DNA from: Williamsia sp. 1135
GTDB taxonomy: Bacteria; Actinomycetota; Actinomycetes; Mycobacteriales; Mycobacteriaceae
Direction: 5' to 3'
NCBI RefSeq assembly: GCF_002095395.1
Contig: NZ_MJEI01000100.1
Coordinates: 110,338-174,337, forward strand
Length of the DNA stretch: 64,000 nucleotides
Shown here: positions 59,426 through 64,000 of the stretch, piece by piece
Numbering within the stretch: the first letter of the stretch is position 1
How the letters are laid out: each line of letters starts with the position of its first letter
Made by a program: the position numbers and the translations under genes
The notes under the pieces: generated by a model
Seen by the model: only the letters and a program-made list of their open reading frames with translations
The model's database searches: none
What the model was told of the DNA's origin: nothing

Positions 59426-59983
59426 TCAGAGCGCGGCGGCGAGGGCGAGCATCGCCGGGACCACGCGGTCGGGTGGAACCTGCACGGCCCCACGGCCCGC
59501 CGGCCGTAGCCAACCGGCAGCGGTGAGGATGCGTACGTGGTGGTAGACCTGCCCGGTGGTGCCCATGGATTCGAGGGTCGAGAGATCCGCAACGCTGGTC
59601 GTGCCGCCCAGCACTGCCAGCATCAGCTGCAGCCGGATGGGTGAACCGAGCGCGGCGAGCCGGTCGGCGACGATCGCTGCGTGATCGTCGTCCAGTTCCA
59701 GGATCTCCTCGGCGGTGTGGCCGTACTGCCACTCCACAGGTCCTGAGGCGGTGGGCGCGATACCGGAGTAGATGAGCCCACCCGAGGTGCCGCCGAGTTG
59801 CTCGCGAAGTCCTTCGAGAACCCAGAAGCGGTTGTGCTTAGTGTCTTTTCGGTCGTTCGACTCCATCTTGCCGGTGCCTGTCGAGGGCGTTCTCTCCTCC
59901 AGGGCGGTCAGCCGGGCTTCCACTTCGCGCAGGCGTTCTGCCAGCTCCGCAGGGGGCGGATCGAGGGGTCGCTTACCGGGCAT
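59426..59983 (-). CDS. ArsR-type transcriptional regulator
   Basis: A 185-aa winged-helix protein, ATG 59983. An N-terminal coiled-coil-like segment (AELAERLREVEARLTALEE) is followed by an unusual middle (residues ~45-105), then the ArsR-like HTH: RLAALGSPIRLQLMLAVLGG and TTGQVYHHVRILTAAGWLRP. It has no metal-binding CxC. It is the first gene of the inserted block (59983 to 57699) and probably controls it. Its own start is about 210 bp from the divergent glpR start. Confidence 0.85.
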   Translation of the reverse strand: MPGKRPLDPPPAELAERLREVEARLTALEERTPSTGTGKMESNDRKDTKHNRFWVLEGLREQLGGTSGGLIYSGIAPTASGPVEWQYGHTAEEILELDDDHAAIVADRLAALGSPIRLQLMLAVLGGTTSVADLSTLESMGTTGQVYHHVRILTAAGWLRPAGRGAVQVPPDRVVPAMLALAAAL

Positions 59984-60192
59984 TGTTCGATAATTACGTA
60001 ATTTCGAACATGTTGCAAGGGTTTTCCATGATTCACCCCTGAAAGCTTGCTGATATTTGCCTCCGCGTCGGCGCGTCTCCGCTGGTTGGACCTGCGCGGG
60101 CCATAGCCTGGGTTCACCGTCTGTTACGCGTGTGACGAACGGCCACTCGGCTGACCGGTCGAGCTGAGATTGCCGACAGAAAGGAGCTGCCC

Positions 60193-61368
60193 ATGCCGAA
60201 CTCGTTGCTGTGGGTGTGTCTGGTGGCGATCTGGCTCTTTGTCCTGGTGCCGATGGTCGTGAAATCGCGTCCGACCGTGCGCAAGACGTCTGATACCGCC
60301 TTGTCGACCCGCGTGCTGCACCGCGGCGGGCTGACCATGGCGAGGACCAAACGTCGCATCGCGTCCGGTCGTCATCCGCATGACGCCGACTGGGAACCGC
60401 CCGTCCGCGAGTACCGCAAAGCTGCGACCGCGACCGCGGTCAAAGACGCTGACGAGACCGACGATGTGTATGAGGAAGACACCAAGGACACCGTTGAGAA
60501 GGCTCCTGTCGAAAAGACTCCTGTCGCGAAGGCTTCCGGATCCGAGGCGGCGCCGGTACTGAAAAAGGTTGCGGTGGAGTCGCCGACGCAGGACGACGAG
60601 AAATCCGACGCCGTCGAGTCCGCGGCTTCTGACGATGTTGACGAGGCCGAGACCGAGGCCGAGTCTCAGGACATCGAGTCTGATGTTGCCGAGGTCGAGT
60701 CGGACGGTGAAGACGAGGTCGATGACGCCCACGACGTCGTTGACGATGACGTTGTCGACGTAGCGGACGACGACGAAGCGGACGACGACGCAGTTGCCGG
60801 ATACGACGAAGGCGCCGAGTATGACGATGACTACGACGAGGACGCGGAATACGACGACGACCTCGACGGCGACTCGCTCGACGAGCCGGTAGCGGAAACC
60901 GAGTCCGAGCGTCGCGCGCGGCGCGGTGGATTCGATCCCGAGGCCGACCGCGAGCGCAGTGACAAGCGGTACCGCTTCCGTCAGCGTGTGATGGCGGTGT
61001 TCGCCCTGCTGTTGGTGGCAGCTCTCGGCGCCGGTGTGCTCCTGGGAACGGCCGGCTGGGTCCTCGCAGGTGTGGTCGCGGTTGCCATGTCCGGTTACCT
61101 CACCTTCCTACGGCGGGCGGTTCGGAACGAGCAGCGGATCCGCCAACAGCGCATGCGGCGTCTGGCCCGCGCGAAGCGGCAAGAAGAGGAGCGCCGCGAG
61201 CATCCCGAAGAGGATCCGCGTGCGGAGATCCCTCGCAGGCTGCGTCGCCCCGGCGCGATCGTGTTGGAAATCGACGACGAAGACCCCGTCTTCGACCATT
61301 TGCCCAGGTACGAGCGGGTTGAACGCGTCGAGCGGGAGCCCTCGTACCGTCGGGTGGTGGGGCAGTAG
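60193..61368 (+). CDS. glpR: GlpR-like membrane receptor of the divisome (Rv0996-like)
   Basis: A 391-aa membrane protein. One N-terminal TM helix (LLWVCLVAIWLFVLVPMVV, about residues 5-23) begins with a start MPNSL typical of the family. A basic stretch and a long acidic linker follow (about residues 85-245, rich in Asp, Glu and Val). Two further hydrophobic segments are VMAVFALLLVAALGAGVLLG and AGWVLAGVVAVAMSGYLTFL (about 267-310), and the C-terminus is basic. This is the architecture of corynebacterial GlpR and Rv0996. ATG 60193 after AAAGGAGC. In related genomes glp-rimJ-glpR are contiguous; here about 2.6 kb of inserted DNA intervenes. Confidence 0.85.
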   Translation: MPNSLLWVCLVAIWLFVLVPMVVKSRPTVRKTSDTALSTRVLHRGGLTMARTKRRIASGRHPHDADWEPPVREYRKAATATAVKDADETDDVYEEDTKDTVEKAPVEKTPVAKASGSEAAPVLKKVAVESPTQDDEKSDAVESAASDDVDEAETEAESQDIESDVAEVESDGEDEVDDAHDVVDDDVVDVADDDEADDDAVAGYDEGAEYDDDYDEDAEYDDDLDGDSLDEPVAETESERRARRGGFDPEADRERSDKRYRFRQRVMAVFALLLVAALGAGVLLGTAGWVLAGVVAVAMSGYLTFLRRAVRNEQRIRQQRMRRLARAKRQEEERREHPEEDPRAEIPRRLRRPGAIVLEIDDEDPVFDHLPRYERVERVEREPSYRRVVGQ

Positions 61369-61391
61369 CCCCGGGCTGTTAATCTGTTCGA

Positions 61392-61411
61392 GTTGCTTCT
61401 CACGAAGCAAC
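61392..61411 (+). terminator. Stem-loop directly before the tRNA gene
   Basis: GTTGCTTC (61392-61399), loop TCAC, GAAGCAAC (61404-61411): perfect 8-bp stem ending 3 bp before the tRNA. It may end glpR transcription or mark the 5' processing site of the tRNA transcript. Confidence 0.4.
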
Positions 61412-61414
61412 GAA

Positions 61415-61487
61415 GGGGCTATAGCGCAGTTGGTAGCGCGTCTCGTTCGCATCGAGAAGGTCAGGGGTTCGATTCCCCTTAGCTCCA
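61415..61487 (+). tRNA. tRNA-Ala (anticodon CGC)
   Basis: 73 nt with a full cloverleaf. Acceptor GGGGCTA/TAGCTCC (one G-U pair), D stem GCGC/GCGC, anticodon stem TCTCG/CGAGA with loop TTCGCAT giving anticodon CGC (codon GCG), T stem AGGGG/CCCCT with TTCGATT, discriminator A. No CCA is encoded. It follows glpR and is followed by the toxin-antitoxin pair. Confidence 0.95.
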
Positions 61488-61538
61488 CACCCGCATCTTT
61501 TTGTCGAGAGTCACTCGATGTCTGGAAGACTGATAAAC

Positions 61539-61844
61539 ATGGCCACCGCGATTCCGCTCGACGCCGATGCGATCGGCGCCGCGTGCGCGAAGTACGGTGT
61601 CAAGCGGTTGCGGGTTTTCGGTTCAGTCTTGACCGAGAGTTTTGACCCGGGCCGCAGCGACGTCGATTTCGTCGTCGAGTTCGAAGCTGACCGCGAGAAC
61701 GTTTTTCATGACTACTTCGACCTCAAGTCTGCGCTTGAACAGATCGTCGGTCGCGATGTCGATCTCGTCATGCCCAACGCGGTGAAGAATCCCTACATCG
61801 CCAAGTCCATTTTCGACAGTGCTGAAGATGTCTACGCGGCCTGA
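61539..61844 (+). CDS. mntA: MntA-type nucleotidyltransferase antitoxin
   Basis: A 101-aa minimal nucleotidyltransferase (MNT domain). The signature FGSVLTESFDPGRSDVDFVV carries the G-S...D-x-D catalytic motif; a later D in VDLVMPNAVK completes it. In HEPN/MNT pairs this protein AMP-modifies and silences the HEPN toxin. ATG 61539; ATG 61518 is the alternative (seven more residues). It overlaps the hepT gene by 17 bp. It lies just after the tRNA-Ala gene. Confidence 0.87.
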   Translation: MATAIPLDADAIGAACAKYGVKRLRVFGSVLTESFDPGRSDVDFVVEFEADRENVFHDYFDLKSALEQIVGRDVDLVMPNAVKNPYIAKSIFDSAEDVYAA

Positions 61845-62193
61845 CAACAGTCAGGCTGCGTACATCTGGGATGCGCTGACCGCAGCACGGAATGTGGGGT
61901 TGTTCGTCGCCGACGTTGCGGTCGAGCGGTACGTCGGTGACCTGCTTCTCGAGTCTGCCACCGAACGTCAGCTGGAAATCGTCGGGGAGGCTTTACGCAA
62001 CCTGCGGCGCGTCGACAAGGTTACCGCGGAGCGAATACCGCACGTGCACAAAATCATTGGAATGCGCAATATTCTTGTTCATGGTTATGCCCAGGTGGAC
62101 AGCACGACCGTCTGGACAGCGGCGAAGACGGACGTATCGACGCTGATACCCGTGCTTGAGCTTCTGCTCGCGGAGTGCGAACCGGGAGTTTGA
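61828..62193 (+). CDS. hepT: HepT-type HEPN ribonuclease toxin
   Basis: A 121-aa helical HEPN-domain protein. The active-site motif R-x4-H-x-Y is present as RNILVHGY, preceded by ERIPHVHKIIGM. HepT homologs cleave RNA and are neutralised by MntA. ATG 61828 overlaps mntA, so both are made together. Complete, no frameshift. Confidence 0.87.
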   Translation: MSTRPDNSQAAYIWDALTAARNVGLFVADVAVERYVGDLLLESATERQLEIVGEALRNLRRVDKVTAERIPHVHKIIGMRNILVHGYAQVDSTTVWTAAKTDVSTLIPVLELLLAECEPGV

Positions 62194-62598
62194 GGAGCGC
62201 TTACTCTCAGCAGAGGTCGGGCAGGAATTCGTAGCCCGCGGAGCAGTCTGCCGCGGCGGCATGGTGGACACAAAGCCGTCTTGCGATGGGGTGATCTCGT
62301 CACGTCGCCAGAGCGGCACTGGGCAACGCGCGGCGGCGCTCGCGGTCTTTCGCGTGGCCCGCCACGCTACTGCCTTCAGTCGGTGCGCAGTTGATGTCGA
62401 CGCGTCGATCGGTCATGTCAAAATCGAAATGGGTAGTAGCCATTTGACCCCACTAGCTTCCGATGTAGGAGAGGAACAGGACCACGATGGGCATCCCACC
62501 CGATGGCGTCTGTTCATGCATTTCTGGGCAGAGATCCATCACGTTCTCGGCCGCTAGGGCGCCGGGTAGACCGTGCAACTGAATGGGAACTGGCCTAG
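62194..62598. other. Region without a supported gene, left of the insertion sequence
   Basis: 405 bp of lower coding quality between hepT and the IS. On the minus strand an open frame that ends at 62453 and enters the IS has a plausible C-terminal end (ENVMDLCPEMHEQTPSGG), so it may be the remnant of a gene cut by the insertion. No homology is recognised and no ribosome site seen. Transposon scar sequence is likely. Confidence 0.35.
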
Positions 62599-64000
62599 TA
62601 CTACAGCCGTAGATAGGTAGTTTCGGCGTGTTTGCGCTGGTAGGCGCGGTTGCCGCGGCATGATCTCGAGTTTGTGAAGACATCCAGATCAGCTGCGGCA
62701 ACCGCAGCACTGAGGGTAGACCATGAGCGGTGGCATGCGGGCCTGGATGGGTTGTTGGAGTCGTTCTCGTCGCGGTTCGCGCGGGTCGAAGCACGACGCA
62801 ACGCCGGTGCGCTGGTGCTGGGTTTGCTGGCCGATATAGGTTCCAAGAACTGCTGGACTATCGCCGAACTATCGGGCCATGGCACCCCTGACCGACTGCA
62901 GCACTTGCTGTCCCGCGCTAAATGGGACGCTGATCTGGTCCGCGATGACGTTCGCAGCTATGTCATCGACCACCTGGCCGACCCTGATGCGGTGCTTGTC
63001 GTTGATGAGACCGGCGACTTGAAGAAGGGCACCAACACCGTTGGGGTACAACGCCAGTACACCGGAACCGCCGGACGCACGGAGAACTGTCAGGTCGCGG
63101 TCTACCTGACCTACGCCGCCGCTCGCGGACACACCCTGATCGACCGAGCGCTGTACCTGCCGCAGCACACCTGGGCCACCGACCCGCAGCGAAGGACCAA
63201 GGCCGGGGTCCCTGACACGGTCGAGTTCGCTACCAAACCAGCCCTGGCAACCACGCTGGTCGAGGCGGCCCTCGACGCCGACGTTCCGGCCTCGTGGGTC
63301 GCTGGCGATGAAGTGTACGGCGCAGACCCGAACCTACGAAAAGCGTTGCACAACAGACAGATCGGCTACGTCCTGGCCGTCGGATGCAATCGGCAGGTCC
63401 CCACAGCCGCCGGGAAGATCCGGGTCGATGCCCTTGCTGAGAATCTACCGCCGCGGTCCTGGCACAAGATGTCTGCCGGCGCCGGTAGCAAAGGACACCG
63501 CTGGTACTCCTGGGCCTTGATCGCGACCACCGAGCGTCCCGATGTTGGCCTCTGTCACGTGTTGGTGCGGCGCAACGATAGCTCCGGCGAGCTCGCCTTC
63601 TATCGCTGCTACAGCCCGGCACCGGTGCCGCTGAACCAGTACGTCCGAGTCGCCGGGCGGCGGTGGACGGTCGAGGAATCGTTCCAGAGCGGCAAAGGCC
63701 TGACCGGTCTGGATCAGCATCAAGTGCGGACGTGGACGTCCTGGCACCGCTGGATTACCTTGGTCATGGCTGCGCACGCCTTCCTGGCCGTGCATACCGC
63801 CACTGAACGCCTGGCCCAACCCTCAGAACCTGGACTGATCCGGTTGTCGGTCAACGAGTTCCGCAAACTCTTCACGATCCTCGTCCTCACACCACTGCAT
63901 GCCATCGCTGACCCCCTCCGCTGGTCACTCTGGCGACGAAAACACCAATACCGAGCCCGACAACACCACTATCAACGCAGGTCACAACAACAATGAACCC
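62599..64000 (+). mobile_element. IS701-family insertion sequence (right end outside window)
   Basis: The left end begins TACTACAGCCGTAGATAGG at 62599, preceded by CTAG (62595-62598), which fits the 4-bp YTAR-type target duplication of the IS701 family. The transposase gene fills the rest and stops 4 bp before the window ends, so the right inverted repeat and second CTAG are not visible. Confidence 0.75.
62674..63996 (+). CDS. IS701-family transposase
   Basis: A DDE transposase of 440 aa from GTG 62674 (a TTG at 62650 would add eight residues). Catalytic residues are visible as VLVVDETGDLKKG (Asp at about residue 111), WVAGDEVYGAD (Asp at about 212) and RWTVEESFQSGKG (Glu at 334 or 335). The N-terminus has ADIGSKNCWTIAELSGHGTP, typical of the family. 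The frame is complete, with stop at 63994-63996, so the element may still be active. Confidence 0.9.
   Translation: MKTSRSAAATAALRVDHERWHAGLDGLLESFSSRFARVEARRNAGALVLGLLADIGSKNCWTIAELSGHGTPDRLQHLLSRAKWDADLVRDDVRSYVIDHLADPDAVLVVDETGDLKKGTNTVGVQRQYTGTAGRTENCQVAVYLTYAAARGHTLIDRALYLPQHTWATDPQRRTKAGVPDTVEFATKPALATTLVEAALDADVPASWVAGDEVYGADPNLRKALHNRQIGYVLAVGCNRQVPTAAGKIRVDALAENLPPRSWHKMSAGAGSKGHRWYSWALIATTERPDVGLCHVLVRRNDSSGELAFYRCYSPAPVPLNQYVRVAGRRWTVEESFQSGKGLTGLDQHQVRTWTSWHRWITLVMAAHAFLAVHTATERLAQPSEPGLIRLSVNEFRKLFTILVLTPLHAIADPLRWSLWRRKHQYRARQHHYQRRSQQQ

Noticed and set aside
61488..62600. Direct repeat of the tRNA-Ala 3' end as an attachment site
   Set aside because: I scanned to the window end for a copy of the last ~18 bases of the tRNA and saw none; it may lie outside.

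Overview
The window is high-GC actinobacterial DNA from a mycolic-acid genus of the Mycobacteriales. Gordonia is the best guess. The evidence is two short MspA-family porins, a 13E12/DUF222 HNH gene behind a LexA-type box, PerM- and DUF5336-type membrane proteins, a GlpR-like divisome receptor, and gene order that matches stretches of the Mycobacterium tuberculosis map (recalled, not searched). The genus is inference.

Layout. 1-13.7 kb: a fused indolepyruvate:ferredoxin oxidoreductase (minus strand, C-terminus cut by the window edge) faces a tight plus-strand operon accD1-accA1-fadE-maoC-citE-fadD-aacS. Together the operon reads as a leucine/isovalerate route: acyl-CoA dehydrogenation, biotin-dependent carboxylation, hydration, HMG-CoA cleavage, and re-activation of acetoacetate. 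13.8-19.7 kb: yjbR-like gene, a GYGQQ-repeat membrane protein, perM-like gene, purN, purH. 19.7-24.5 kb: an accessory block with a beheaded GNAT acetyltransferase, a FadD6-like acyl-CoA synthetase, a TSUP permease and a CaiB-type CoA transferase. 24.6-28 kb: a MoxR/Mg-chelatase-like AAA+ ATPase with its VWA partner. 28-32.2 kb: a desaturase, a DUF1707 protein, a serine-hydrolase-fold protein without its SxxK residues, and an AEC transporter. 32.2-36 kb: a small regulator/membrane-protein pair, then two divergent zinc-starvation operons. One encodes cysteine-poor S18, S14, L33 and L28; the other encodes an Mrf-like CobW relative, L31 and L32. Two Zur-like boxes lie between them.

36-43.3 kb: TRIC channel, BluB, a mycofactocin-type SDR, then the envelope-stress unit mprA-mprB-pepD-moaB2 with MprA-type repeats. 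43.3-50.7 kb: two porins, the SOS-boxed 13E12 gene, an enhancer-binding-type regulator broken by a stop codon in its HTH, and an alcohol dehydrogenase with three inverted repeats upstream. 50.6-57.6 kb: hydrolase, MscL with a very long proline/glycine tail, SAF protein, FmdB zinc ribbon, 5-FTHF cyclo-ligase, galU, glp (moeA-like), rimJ. 57.6-60 kb: a three-gene insertion (DHFR-fold protein, serine hydrolase, ArsR regulator) that separates glp-rimJ from glpR. 60.2-64 kb: glpR, tRNA-Ala(CGC), a MntA/HepT toxin-antitoxin pair, and an IS701-family element running off the right edge.

The most novel-looking signal is a pair of 65-bp palindromic elements (19692-19756 and 32174-32238, opposite orientation). 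They share a central core but have entirely different, internally complementary outer arms. No CRISPR array, prophage or wholly unknown multigene system was recognised. Start codons, residue numbers and family assignments were read by eye from the sequence; no database search was run.
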